Assembly (NCBI RefSeq): GCF_004346205.1
Contig: NZ_SMAM01000004.1
Coordinates: forward strand, 62,001-126,000
DNA: 64,000 nucleotides
Direction of reading: 5' to 3'
Source of the DNA: Bibersteinia trehalosi
GTDB lineage: Bacteria; Pseudomonadota; Gammaproteobacteria; Enterobacterales; Pasteurellaceae
In this document: piece by piece, positions 19,763 to 28,516 of the stretch
Layout of the letters: each line of letters starts with the position of its first letter
Numbering within the stretch: position 1 is the stretch's first letter
The notes under the pieces: model-generated
What the model was told of the DNA's origin: nothing
Databases searched by the model: none
The model's input: the letters and a program-made list of their open reading frames with translations, nothing else
Made by a program: the position numbers and the translations under genes

Positions 19763-20773
19763 ATGTTAAAAGTAGGTATTATTGGTGCAGGTCGTATTGG
19801 ACGTGTGCATTCTGAAAGTATTAGCAAATATGTCAAAGGTGCTGAAATCAAAGCAATCTCTGATGTAAAAATTACCGAAGAATTGACCGCTTGGGCAAAA
19901 TCGATGGGCATTCCGGAAGTTTATGATGACTATAAAAAAATCCTGCAAGATCCGGAAATTGATGCGGTATTGGTCTGCTCCTCCACCAACACTCACGCTC
20001 CGATTTCGATTGAGGCAGCACAGGCTGGCAAACACGTTTTCTGTGAAAAACCGGTAGATGCAGACCCAGCTAAAATCCGTGAAGTATTGAGTGCAGTCGA
20101 AAAAGCCGGTGTGAAATTCCAAGTAGGCTTTAACCGCCGCTTCGACCATAACTTCAAGGCGATTAAAGACCGTGTGGCGGCAGGCGACATCGGCGAACCG
20201 CACGTTATCCGAGTCACTTCCCGTGACCCGGAAGCCCCGCCAATCGAATATGTGAAAGTCTCCGGCGGAATGTTCTTTGATATGACCATTCACGACTTCG
20301 ATATGATTCGTTATTTATCAGGCAGCGAAGTGGAAGAAGTGTTTGCAGTCGGCACCGTGTTAGTAAACCCTGAAATCGGCAAAGCGGGCGATATTGATAC
20401 TGCCGTGATCACATTGAAACTGAAAAACGGAGCAATCGGCGTGATCGACAACAGTCGCAAAGCTGCCTACGGCTACGACCAACGTGCGGAGGTGTTCGGC
20501 TCGAAAGGGGCAATCCATATCACTAACGATACTGGATCAACTGCTGTATTCTCAGGTGAAAACGGCGTAGTGGCGGAAAAACCAAAATACTTCTTCTTAG
20601 AACGTTATATGCAATCTTTCGCCGATGAAATCAGCTGTTTCGTAGATTCTGTGGTAAACGACAAACCAACGCTAGTAAACGGCAATGACGGCTTACAACC
20701 GGTACTTATTGCCTTAGCTGCGAAAAAATCACTGGAAGAAAACCGACCGGTTAAGTTGAGCGAAGTGGCGTAA
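19763..20773 (+). CDS. iolG: Myo-inositol 2-dehydrogenase
   Basis: IolG oxidises myo-inositol to 2-keto-myo-inositol with NAD+. ATG 19763 follows CAGGAG at a good distance (336 residues). The Gfo/Idh/MocA layout is clear: the Rossmann motif GIIGAGRIGRVH near residue 5, CSSTNTHAPISIEAA, the catalytic EKPVD near residue 97, and the substrate-binding GGMFFDMTIHDFDMIRYL. It closes the iolDEG rightward group and is followed by a long uptake-signal hairpin that probably terminates it. Confidence 0.95.
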   Translation: MLKVGIIGAGRIGRVHSESISKYVKGAEIKAISDVKITEELTAWAKSMGIPEVYDDYKKILQDPEIDAVLVCSSTNTHAPISIEAAQAGKHVFCEKPVDADPAKIREVLSAVEKAGVKFQVGFNRRFDHNFKAIKDRVAAGDIGEPHVIRVTSRDPEAPPIEYVKVSGGMFFDMTIHDFDMIRYLSGSEVEEVFAVGTVLVNPEIGKAGDIDTAVITLKLKNGAIGVIDNSRKAAYGYDQRAEVFGSKGAIHITNDTGSTAVFSGENGVVAEKPKYFFLERYMQSFADEISCFVDSVVNDKPTLVNGNDGLQPVLIALAAKKSLEENRPVKLSEVA

Positions 20774-20786
20774 TTGATCATAAATA

Positions 20787-20830
20787 CAAGCGGTCGGTTT
20801 TGCAGAATATTTTGCAAAACTGACCGCTTG
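20787..20830. terminator. Uptake-signal inverted pair acting as terminator after iolG
   Basis: CAAGCGGTCGGTTTTGCA and TGCAAAACTGACCGCTTG form an 18 bp stem with one mismatch, followed by ATTTTTTATT. It lies between convergent iolG and the split membrane gene. Confidence 0.85.
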
Positions 20831-20835
20831 ATTTT

Positions 20836-21240
20836 TTATTTATTATCACTTGAGAAATAAATATAATCGTTTTCAATTTTGATTGATTGTTCAAGCAAAT
20901 AAAAAACAGGAATCATTAAAAGAATTAATACAAAATGAACAAAAGATCTAAAATCCTCTGGTTGAGTTTCTAGATATTCAAAAATAAATCTGAACATAAG
21001 AGGATAATTTTCCCACTCTTTTGCAAAGTATATATGAATAATTGTGAAAAAAATAATACCTAAAAAACGGCGAGATATTGATGTTCTCATTCTAATTTTT
21101 TCTTCTGCTTTTTCACAATAGTATCTGAGTTCTTTATTATTCTCTCTAGCAGCTTGTATTTTTAAGTCTGAGATTCTCTTAAAATCTTTAGCTTCCTCCG
21201 ATTTAGGTAATTCATAGGTTTTGCAGCCTATTTTATCCAA
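20836..21240 (-). CDS. Hypothetical membrane protein, C-terminal part of a split or overlapping gene
   Basis: I do not recognise this 134-residue protein. It begins with a charged stretch (KSEEAKDFKRISDLKIQAARENN, near a coiled coil), then has hydrophobic segments around 60-75 and 100-118. The apparent start is a TTG with no clear ribosome binding site, and it overlaps the end of the upstream ORF by 13 bp. The same frame stays open and hydrophobic for about 30 codons upstream (encoding NAFLAYFLLSNLLDKIGCK across the overlap). One gene of about 225 codons broken by a frameshift is therefore at least as likely as two genes. Confidence 0.5.
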   Translation of the reverse strand: MDKIGCKTYELPKSEEAKDFKRISDLKIQAARENNKELRYYCEKAEEKIRMRTSISRRFLGIIFFTIIHIYFAKEWENYPLMFRFIFEYLETQPEDFRSFVHFVLILLMIPVFYLLEQSIKIENDYIYFSSDNK

Positions 21241-21515
21241 TAAATTTGAAAGTAAAAAATATGCAAGAAACGCATTAGTGTAAACAACGCCGTAAATGTG
21301 ATTGAGAAGAAAGAAATTGTTGCAATATAATCAATGGCATTTGTGAGATATATTTCCCTTTGCTGTATTGCAATATAGATAGGCACTTGATGAACAAGTT
21401 GGAAGTAAGCATCCAGATAAACAACCATCAATATGAAGCCTAAAAACCATTCTGTTTGCATAAGAACATTGATAGGGCTGTTTTTTGTGCTAAAAATTTC
21501 TTTAATTGAACTCAT
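21228..21515 (-). CDS. Hypothetical membrane protein, N-terminal part of a split or overlapping gene
   Basis: This 95-residue ORF has a good start (AAGGAA before ATG 21515) and two hydrophobic segments (about 23-42 and 62-88). It ends in an aromatic run, FLHIFYFQIYWIK, that does not look like a natural C-terminus. The next frame continues a more protein-like sequence into the downstream ORF. No family is recognised and no link to inositol is visible; it lies between iolG and a dehydrogenase gene as an apparent insertion. Confidence 0.5.
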   Translation of the reverse strand: MSSIKEIFSTKNSPINVLMQTEWFLGFILMVVYLDAYFQLVHQVPIYIAIQQREIYLTNAIDYIATISFFSITFTALFTLMRFLHIFYFQIYWIK

Positions 21516-21583
21516 AATTTTTCCTTAAATGTAAAAAACGTATCTCAATCAATTTGAGATACGTTTCGATTTTAATGTAATTA

Positions 21584-22717
21584 TTAAATCTCACTCACAT
21601 CCACCCACCTTTTCTCCTCCGCCGATTTTGCTATCGCTTCCAATACTTTGGAGATTTTATAGCCCTCTTCAAAATCGGGATACATTGGGTCATCGGCGAC
21701 GATGCCGTTGATGAGATCACGGATTTCCACCGCTTTTTGGTCGTTAAAACCGATGCCGTGGCCGGCACTCACGCAAAAAGCAGCGTAGTCGGGGTGCTCC
21801 GGGCCGACTAAAATGGTTTTGAAACCTTGGCGGGATTTGTCGTCATCGTGCAGGTAGAGTTTGAGTTCTGCCATTCGTTCTTGGGTGTAGCTGAGCGTGC
21901 CTTTGGTGCCGGTTACGACATAGGTCAGCCCCATTTTACGCCCACAGGCAATGCGGGAGCTTTCGAGCGTGCCCATTACCCCATTAGCAAATCGCACAAG
22001 ACTACTTGCCTGATCTTCGTTTTCTACTCTGATTTTTTCTGCCGGATTTTGCGGACTAGGGCGTTCTTCAATCACTGTTTGCATATCGCCGATAACACGC
22101 TCAATGTCTGAACCAACCAAATAGTGTGCGATACTGACAATATGTGCGGCTAAATCCCCCAAGGTACCAAGTCCGGCTTTGGCTTTATAGCAGTGCCAAT
22201 CAATCGGGGTATTAGGATTGGCGAGATAATCTTCGTTATGCGTGCCGTAGAAATGCACCACCTCGCCGATTTCGCCATTTTGAATAATTTGGCGAGCCAG
22301 TTGGGTGGTTGGATTTTTGATATAGTTGAAACCGACCAAGGTTTTAACTCCTGCTTGTTGAGCGGCAATCACCATTTCTTTGGCATCTTGGGCGGTGAGT
22401 GCAAGCGGTTTTTCTGAATAGACGTGTTTGCCGTGTTTAATCGCTTCTAAGGCAATTTCTTTGTGCAGAAAATTTGGCGTGCAAATGTCCACCACATCGA
22501 CATTCGGATCAGCAACCAATTTTCGCCAATCGTCTGTGGCACGCTGAAAGCCGAATTCTCGGGCTTTTTGATCGGCTAATGCTTGGTTGATTTCGGCAAG
22601 GTATTCCAGTTGGATTTTTCCTTTAAGTGGAAAGAGGGTAGGGGCTTGAGCGTAGGCAATGGCGTGGCAACGACCGATATAGCCAGTGCCAACTAAGCCG
22701 ATTTTGATGGTTTTCAT
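21584..22717 (-). CDS. Gfo/Idh/MocA-family oxidoreductase, probable inositol-isomer dehydrogenase
   Basis: The 377-residue NAD(P)-dependent dehydrogenase has the Rossmann motif GLVGTGYIGRCHA near residue 7, ICTPNFLHKEIALEAI, EKPLALTA near residue 100 and a DLAAHIVSIAHYLVGSD substrate segment. It differs from iolG, and paralogues of this type in iol clusters act on scyllo-inositol or inosose isomers. The exact substrate cannot be read from the sequence. It is transcribed leftward, separated from the ABC permease gene by a repeat (copy B) and an uptake-signal hairpin, so it probably has its own promoter. Confidence 0.82.
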   Translation of the reverse strand: MKTIKIGLVGTGYIGRCHAIAYAQAPTLFPLKGKIQLEYLAEINQALADQKAREFGFQRATDDWRKLVADPNVDVVDICTPNFLHKEIALEAIKHGKHVYSEKPLALTAQDAKEMVIAAQQAGVKTLVGFNYIKNPTTQLARQIIQNGEIGEVVHFYGTHNEDYLANPNTPIDWHCYKAKAGLGTLGDLAAHIVSIAHYLVGSDIERVIGDMQTVIEERPSPQNPAEKIRVENEDQASSLVRFANGVMGTLESSRIACGRKMGLTYVVTGTKGTLSYTQERMAELKLYLHDDDKSRQGFKTILVGPEHPDYAAFCVSAGHGIGFNDQKAVEIRDLINGIVADDPMYPDFEEGYKISKVLEAIAKSAEEKRWVDVSEI

Positions 22718-22770
22718 AAAGTATCCTTAATCTTTAAGAATATGTAATATCCTTTCTTTGAACGGCTCGA

Positions 22771-22897
22771 GGGTAAGAGAAATTTGGCAGTAGTGACGGA
22801 TAGTGAAAGAGGATAATACATTGAATTTTTGGATTATTTTCTACGCTAATCTCTCCTGTCAAATCTCCCCAACCCCCTCTTTTCTAAAGAGGGGAGT
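22771..22897. repeat. Palindromic dispersed repeat, copy B
   Basis: The right half TGTCAAATCTCCCC followed by CCCTCTTTTCTAAAGAGGGG matches copies A and C, while the left end is reduced to AAATTTGGCAG. It lies in the 241 bp gap between the oxidoreductase gene and the ABC permease gene. Confidence 0.75.
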
Positions 22898-22902
22898 AAT
22901 AA

Positions 22903-22949
22903 ACAAGCGGTCTGGTTTTGCAAAATTTTTACAAAATTAGACCGCTTGT
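22903..22949. terminator. Uptake-signal inverted pair at the end of the inositol ABC operon
   Basis: ACAAGCGGTCTGGTTTTG pairs with CAAAATTAGACCGCTTGT. It lies 10 bp after the permease stop on the minus strand and probably terminates the transporter operon. Confidence 0.75.
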
Positions 22950-22958
22950 GTTAGCTAT

Positions 22959-23987
22959 CTATAACGCTCCTCGTCTGCTCTTCGCATAAGTGTCGAAGGC
23001 AACAGCAAGGATGATGATTAAGCCCATAATGATTTGTTGGTAGTAAGCGGAAACGTCCATTAGTACTAAACCGTTAATCAATACACCCATAATAATGGAG
23101 CCGATGATGGTACCTGTGACTCGTCCGTAACCGCCCATTAAGGACGTTCCACCAATAACCACTGAGGCAATTACACGTAACTCAAAAGAAACACCGGCAA
23201 CGGATTCGGCACTGCCTAAACGGGCGGAGAGAATAAAGCCTGCTAAGCCTGCCAATGCACCAATCACCACATAAACACTGACTAAGGTGCGGTTGATATT
23301 CACACCCGCTAAGCGTGCTGCTTCTGGGTTACCACCTACGGAGTATACATAGCGTCCCCAGCGGGTTTTATGCAATGCGAAGTAACCGATAATGGCGACT
23401 ACGGCAAAAATCACTACCGGCACCGGTACACCTAAAATATCGCCACGTCCCCACCAGCGGTAACCTTCGTCAAATCCGGCAATTGGCGAGCCGTTATTTA
23501 ACACGAGTGTTAGACCACGCCAAATTGTCATACCACCTAGGGTAACGATAAACGGTGGCAATTTTAATTTAGTAACACCCAAGCCGTGTAACCAACCGAT
23601 AACGGTTCCCATCGCCAGACAAATACTCAGGCCTATTAACCAGCTCATGCCGCCCCACGCTCCATGCTCAACGGTAACAGTATTATCACCTTTAATAATG
23701 TAAGCAGCGAACATTGCGGTCACAGCAAGGATTGAGCCGACAGAGAGATCGATCCCTGCGGTGAGGATCACAAAAGTCATTCCTACCGCCATAATGCCAA
23801 AAATCGACACTTCGGTTAAAACGTTATAGATATTGCGTTGCGATAAAAATGCCCCGTTTTGTGAAGTGAAGAAAATTACTAATAAAATTAAGAAAATTAG
23901 TACGCCGAAGCGTTCAAAAAAGGCGATAAAATCGATTTTTCCTTTATCATCGATCATACCCAAATTTTTTAAAAATTGCGTTGCCAT
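22959..23987 (-). CDS. iatP: Sugar (probable inositol) ABC transporter permease
   Basis: This is a 342-residue RbsC/XylH-type permease of the carbohydrate-uptake-2 class. About nine hydrophobic segments are visible, with GIMAVGMTFVILTAGIDLSVGSILA and VTGTIIGSIIMGVLINGLVL as family patterns. It follows the ATPase gene by 11 bp, and the set lies inside the iol locus, so myo-inositol is the likely substrate. The symbol is by analogy with inositol transporters of this class. Confidence 0.88.
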   Translation of the reverse strand: MATQFLKNLGMIDDKGKIDFIAFFERFGVLIFLILLVIFFTSQNGAFLSQRNIYNVLTEVSIFGIMAVGMTFVILTAGIDLSVGSILAVTAMFAAYIIKGDNTVTVEHGAWGGMSWLIGLSICLAMGTVIGWLHGLGVTKLKLPPFIVTLGGMTIWRGLTLVLNNGSPIAGFDEGYRWWGRGDILGVPVPVVIFAVVAIIGYFALHKTRWGRYVYSVGGNPEAARLAGVNINRTLVSVYVVIGALAGLAGFILSARLGSAESVAGVSFELRVIASVVIGGTSLMGGYGRVTGTIIGSIIMGVLINGLVLMDVSAYYQQIIMGLIIILAVAFDTYAKSRRGAL

Positions 23988-23998
23988 ACAAACCTCTC

Positions 23999-25549
23999 TT
24001 ACGCAGCCTGTTGTTCACGTTGGACGCCAACAGCCATCATTGACATTAATTTTTCTTCGGTGGCATCATCGCCATGAATTTCGCCAGTTACCCGACCTTC
24101 GGAAAGGGTGATAATGCGGTCAGAAATCGCCATAATTTCCGGTAAATCAGAAGAAATCACCAATACTGCGACCCCTTGTTTTGCCATATCAAATAACACT
24201 TGGTGAACCTCAGATTTTGCCCCTACATCAATACCTCGTGTCGGCTCATCAACAATTAGTACTTTTGGATTTAACGCCATACAGCGAGCTAAAATCACTT
24301 TTTGCTGATTACCACCGGATAATTTGCGAGCTTCCAGTTCGCTACTTACCATTTTGATACGTAACGCTTGGCGGTAGGTTTCGATTAGATTGTCTTCTTT
24401 ATGTTGATCCACAAACAGATTGCCTTTGAGCAATTTGCTTAAAATCGGCAGGGTCATATTGGTTTTAATCGGCAAGCCGAGTACTAACCCCTCTTTTTTA
24501 CGATCTTCTGGCACGAGCGCTACACCTTTTTCTAGAGCATCTAATGGTGATGTTGCGGAGTATGGTTTGCCATCTAAGATGATTTCATCAGCAGTGTAAT
24601 TTTCCACACCAAACAGGCAGCGGGCAATTTCTGTTCGTCCTGCACCGACTAAGCCTGCAATCCCTAATACTTCGCCTTCGTGAATGTTAAAAGAGACACC
24701 GTGCAGAGCAATACCATGCGGATCAAGTGCTGGTTTTTCTCGGTGCAGATTTTTTACAGCAAGGCGAACTGGGCGGTGAGTATGATGGGTTTCTTCCGAT
24801 GGACGACGAGTAAAGGCAACTTCACGTCCTACCATCATTTTTATGATTTGATCGACATTCACATTTTTCACTTCACCTTCTCCAGAATAACAACCATCTT
24901 GGAAAACGGTAAAGCGGTCGCACAAGGCAAACACTTCGTTTAAACGGTGGGTCACATAAATCACGCTGATACCACGGCTTTTTAAATCTCGAACGATTTG
25001 GTGCAGTGTTTCCACCTCTTTATCGCTCAATGCAGCGGACGGTTCGTCCATAACGATCAGCTTAGCGTTTAATGTCATTGCTCGGGCAATTTCGACCATC
25101 TGTTGCTGGGCAACGCTCAGGCGGGAAACTTGGGTATCGGGTTTGATATTTAAGCCGAGATTATCCAACACTAGTTGTGCTTCATCGTTGACGGCTTTTT
25201 CATTGACAAATAAGCCTTTCGTGGGCTCTCTACCTAAAAAGAAGTTTTCTGCCACGGTCATATTAGGTAACAGATTAAATTCTTGATAAATGGTCACTAT
25301 GCCTTTTAATTGGCGGTCAAATGGTGAATCATTTGGATTTAAGCTTTCACCATTAAAAATAATTTCACCACTGGTTTGTGGTTGTGCACCAGAAAGAGCC
25401 TTTAATAAAGTCGATTTTCCGGCGCCATTTTCTCCCAATAATGCATGAACTTCACCTTTATTTACGGTGAGTTTTACGTTATTGAGAGCTAACACTCCAG
25501 AGAAACTTTTGGTTAATGCTTTTACTTCAAGTAAGGGAGTAGTGGACAT
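23999..25549 (-). CDS. iatA: Sugar (probable inositol) ABC transporter ATP-binding protein
   Basis: The 516-residue protein has two tandem ABC domains, as in RbsA/MglA. Domain 1 has Walker A GENGAGKST, signature LSVAQQQMVEIARA and Walker B VMDEPSAAL. Domain 2 has the degenerate P-loop-like GLVGAGRTE, signature LSGGNQQKVILAR and VDEPTRGIDVGAK. The asymmetric second Walker A is normal for this family. It lies between the binding-protein and permease genes. Confidence 0.92.
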   Translation of the reverse strand: MSTTPLLEVKALTKSFSGVLALNNVKLTVNKGEVHALLGENGAGKSTLLKALSGAQPQTSGEIIFNGESLNPNDSPFDRQLKGIVTIYQEFNLLPNMTVAENFFLGREPTKGLFVNEKAVNDEAQLVLDNLGLNIKPDTQVSRLSVAQQQMVEIARAMTLNAKLIVMDEPSAALSDKEVETLHQIVRDLKSRGISVIYVTHRLNEVFALCDRFTVFQDGCYSGEGEVKNVNVDQIIKMMVGREVAFTRRPSEETHHTHRPVRLAVKNLHREKPALDPHGIALHGVSFNIHEGEVLGIAGLVGAGRTEIARCLFGVENYTADEIILDGKPYSATSPLDALEKGVALVPEDRKKEGLVLGLPIKTNMTLPILSKLLKGNLFVDQHKEDNLIETYRQALRIKMVSSELEARKLSGGNQQKVILARCMALNPKVLIVDEPTRGIDVGAKSEVHQVLFDMAKQGVAVLVISSDLPEIMAISDRIITLSEGRVTGEIHGDDATEEKLMSMMAVGVQREQQAA

Positions 25550-25600
25550 ACAACCTCCGTAATAAAAAGCCTTCCAGCTTTAGCCAGAAGGCATACAAGA

Positions 25601-26545
25601 TTATTCGCTAACTTCAGCAAAACGTTCAGCTTCCGATAAATTCTCTTGTAAAATAATTTTTGGTGGGTAGTCGGCACCTCTCACTTCTTGATTATTGCGA
25701 ATGTTCCCAACAATTTGTTCTAAAGCTGTGCTAACTGCAAAACCTGGGCGTTGATCTGCGGTTAAAAATAACCAGCCATCTTTTACGCGCGCCAATGCTT
25801 CAGGTGTGGCATCAAAACCTGTTACAAGAATATCTCCTGCTTTTAAGCCTTGGCTACGTAAAGCCTCGATTGCACCAAGTGCCATGTCATCATTGGCCGA
25901 AATAATAACATCAGGTTTTTCTTTTAATGTAGGTAGTATGCTTTCAATAATACGTAGACCTTCAGAGCGCAGCCAGTTACCTGTTTGATCGATTACGATT
26001 TTGTATGTATCGCCGCCAACAGCTAGTTCGTCACGGATACCTTTAGTTCTTTCAATATTTGAGGTAGAGCCAGGCTGACCTGTTAATAAAATGATTTTTG
26101 CGCCATTTGGATATTTATTTTTTACAGCTTTTGCTACTTCTTGACCACCTGTATAGTTATTTGCACCAAAATGCGGCACAGGCTTACTACTCTCGACTTT
26201 ACGATCGAGAGTGGCCGCAGGAATTTTTTCGTGGATGATTTCTTCAACGGCTGCTGAAATTGCATTTACATCATTTGGAGAAATAATTATTCCTTTAGCC
26301 CCACGTGTAATTGCATTTTCCAAATCTGATGCTTGTTTCGTTGATGAACTTTGTCCATCAAGTACCTGCAATTTAACTTCTAATTTTTTACCTGTTTCTA
26401 CAGCAACTTTTTGAAGTTGAACTTCAAATGGGCTAGATAAATTTGGCAAGCTGAAAACCACTAATTCATCTTTTGCAAAACTATTAGCCATTAAACCTAG
26501 TGCTAAAGTACTTAATACAAATTTGATATGCTTTTTCATCTTCAT
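25601..26545 (-). CDS. ibpA: Periplasmic sugar-binding protein of the inositol ABC transporter
   Basis: The 314-residue protein has a signal peptide (1-24, ending ANSFAKDE) and the periplasmic-binding-protein-like fold of the RbsB family: SDLENAITRGAKGIIISPNDVNA, VDGQSSST-type ligand loops and DVIISANDDMALGAIEAL. It is the first gene of the binding protein-ATPase-permease operon, and a candidate IolR operator and CRP site lie upstream. Substrate assignment rests on the locus. Confidence 0.88.
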   Translation of the reverse strand: MKMKKHIKFVLSTLALGLMANSFAKDELVVFSLPNLSSPFEVQLQKVAVETGKKLEVKLQVLDGQSSSTKQASDLENAITRGAKGIIISPNDVNAISAAVEEIIHEKIPAATLDRKVESSKPVPHFGANNYTGGQEVAKAVKNKYPNGAKIILLTGQPGSTSNIERTKGIRDELAVGGDTYKIVIDQTGNWLRSEGLRIIESILPTLKEKPDVIISANDDMALGAIEALRSQGLKAGDILVTGFDATPEALARVKDGWLFLTADQRPGFAVSTALEQIVGNIRNNQEVRGADYPPKIILQENLSEAERFAEVSE

Positions 26546-26637
26546 CGTAGAATCCTCGGGTTAGATGGAAATATGGCAAGATTGCCGATGAACCTTCAAA
26601 CAGCGAAGAATATTATTTATTTCATTATATTTAATTA

Positions 26638-26653
26638 TGAAATAAATTTTTCA
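26638..26653. promoter_or_regulatory. Candidate IolR operator 3 (upstream of the transporter operon)
   Basis: TGAAATAAATTTTTCA matches the TGAAA-N6-TTTCA form. It overlaps a larger perfect inverted repeat, ATTTATTTCAT (26615-26625) with ATGAAATAAAT (26637-26647), about 70-100 bp upstream of the binding-protein start. Confidence 0.6.
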
Positions 26654-26704
26654 ATTATGAATATAGCATTATGAGATTTTTGCTCAACTTGTTTGTTTCA
26701 AATT

Positions 26705-26720
26705 TGTTATACAGATCACA
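26705..26720. promoter_or_regulatory. Candidate CRP site upstream of the inositol transporter operon
   Basis: TGTTA-TACAGA-TCACA matches 9 of 10 core positions of the CRP consensus and lies behind the candidate IolR operator. Confidence 0.5.
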
Positions 26721-26737
26721 TTTTAGGGCATAAAAAA

Positions 26738-26756
26738 GCGGTGAATTTATCACCGC
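26738..26756 (-). terminator. Terminator after iolA
   Basis: On the minus strand, GCGGTGA-TAAAT-TCACCGC is followed by TTTTTTA, about 30 bp after the iolA stop. Confidence 0.88.
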
Positions 26757-26784
26757 AAAATACTCAAAAAAGGAAATTAACAGA

Positions 26785-28299
26785 TTACATTGTTGGAAAA
26801 TTAAACGCTACTTGGCTACAGCGAACAGAATTATCTGGCCAACGAGTAGTGATTGTTTTCATTCGAGTATAGAAACGCACACCATCTGGTCCGTGAACAT
26901 TTAGGGGTCCAAAAATAGAGGCTTTCCAACCACCGAAACAGTGGAATGCCATTGGGATTGGGATTGGAATGTTCACACCTACCATACCCGCTTTCACTTC
27001 TTGCGTGAATTGACGTGCTGCATCACCATCACGAGTAAAGATGGCACTACCGTTACCATATTGGTGGCGGTTGATTAGCGCTAAGCCTTCCTCATAGCTG
27101 TTTACTCGCACGACAGAAAGCACTGGTCCGAAAATTTCATCTTGCCAAATAGTCATTTCAGGAGTCACATTATCGAATAGCGTACCACCTACGAAATAGC
27201 CGTTTTCATTACCTGCTACTTTATATCCGCGACCATCAACTACCAGTTTTGCACCTTGTGCTACACCCTGATCGATATAGCCTTCAATTTTCGCTTTATG
27301 TTCTTTGGATATTACAGGTCCCATATCGTTTTCAGGTTGTCCTTCCGGTAATATACCTGCACCAATTTTCAATGCTTTCACTTTTGGTGTGAGTTCTTCA
27401 ACGATTTTATCGGCAAGCTCATCGCCCACAACAACTGCAACTGATAATGCCATGCAACGCTCACCAGCAGCGCCAAATGCCGCCCCTAAAAGAGCATTTA
27501 CTGTGCTAGGAATATCTGCATCTGGCATAATCAGTGCATGGTTTTTGGCACCACCTAAGGCTTGAATTCGTTTGCCGTGTGCACAGCCTATTTCATAAAT
27601 ATATTGTGCAATAGGTGTTGAACCTACAAAGCTAACTGCTTGAATGCGAGGGTCTTTTAATAGAATATCAACCGCTTCTTTATCTCCTTGAACTACATTG
27701 AATACACCATCAGGTAAGCCGGCTTCTTTCAACAATTCGGCAATACGAATAGATGCCGATGGGTCTTTTTCTGATGGTTTTAACACAAAGGTATTACCGC
27801 AAGCCAGAGCGACTGGGAACATCCACATTGGCACCATTGCAGGGAAATTAAATGGTGTTATACCGGCAACAACACCTAATGGTTGTTGTACGGAATAACT
27901 GTCAATCCCACGGCCTACATTTGCTGAAAATTCGCCTTTTTGTAAGTGTGGGATACCGGTTGCAAACTCAACTACTTCTAAACCGCGAGTCAATTCACCA
28001 ATCGCATCAGAGTAAATCTTCCCGTGTTCTGTGCTGATTAAACGAGCGAGCTCATCAAAATGGGTTTCGAGTAATTCTTTAAATTTGAATAAGATACGAG
28101 CACGGCGTAGCGGAGATTGCTGTGACCAACTTTTAAAAGCTTCATCTGCTGCGGTGATGGCCGCCTCGACTTCGTTTGCTGTGCTTAATTTCACTTTTTT
28201 GATCTCCTCACCTGTTGCCGGATTGAAGACAGAAGTTATCCGTTGGCTTTGGCTTTCAACGGCCACACCATTAATGAAGTTTTTGATAAATTGACTCAT
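26785..28299 (-). CDS. iolA: CoA-acylating methylmalonate/malonate-semialdehyde dehydrogenase
   Basis: IolA (MmsA) converts malonate semialdehyde from the inositol pathway to acetyl-CoA plus CO2. The 504-residue aldehyde-dehydrogenase fold shows GVVAGITPFNFPAMVPMWMFP, the NAD-binding FVGSTPIAQYI, LGGAKNHALIMPDAD and the catalytic Cys in GAAGERCMALSVAV. These are the MmsA-specific variants of the family motifs. It has its own promoter region, shared divergently with iolB, and its own terminator. Confidence 0.95.
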   Translation of the reverse strand: MSQFIKNFINGVAVESQSQRITSVFNPATGEEIKKVKLSTANEVEAAITAADEAFKSWSQQSPLRRARILFKFKELLETHFDELARLISTEHGKIYSDAIGELTRGLEVVEFATGIPHLQKGEFSANVGRGIDSYSVQQPLGVVAGITPFNFPAMVPMWMFPVALACGNTFVLKPSEKDPSASIRIAELLKEAGLPDGVFNVVQGDKEAVDILLKDPRIQAVSFVGSTPIAQYIYEIGCAHGKRIQALGGAKNHALIMPDADIPSTVNALLGAAFGAAGERCMALSVAVVVGDELADKIVEELTPKVKALKIGAGILPEGQPENDMGPVISKEHKAKIEGYIDQGVAQGAKLVVDGRGYKVAGNENGYFVGGTLFDNVTPEMTIWQDEIFGPVLSVVRVNSYEEGLALINRHQYGNGSAIFTRDGDAARQFTQEVKAGMVGVNIPIPIPMAFHCFGGWKASIFGPLNVHGPDGVRFYTRMKTITTRWPDNSVRCSQVAFNFPTM

Positions 28300-28397
28300 T
28301 GAGAGGCTCCTTATTCAGACTAGGTATAGAAAAACAATAATCTTGTGATAAGCTACGCCTAAAAATGAAAAACTGCAATGCAATAAATGTAAAAATA

Positions 28398-28411
28398 GAA
28401 ATTTTATTTCA
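28398..28411. promoter_or_regulatory. Weak IolR-operator-like site between iolA and iolB
   Basis: GAAATTTTATTTCA resembles the TGAAA-N6-TTTCA sites but with a 5-base spacer. TGTGATC, half a CRP site, follows it. It lies in the 217 bp divergent iolA-iolB gap, which holds no gene. Confidence 0.35.
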
Positions 28412-28516
28412 TTTTTGTGATCTACTTAGAAAGTTTTATTTTTGGAGATACAAAATATTGGTTATATTTTGTATAGTACATTAAAACAGTTAGTTGCATG
28501 CAGATAGGAGTTCCAT

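Noticed and set aside
19766-20293. A 175-codon minus-strand ORF opposite iolG
   Set aside because: It lies entirely inside iolG, has no family resemblance and has a composition explained by the reverse frame of the Rossmann-fold gene.
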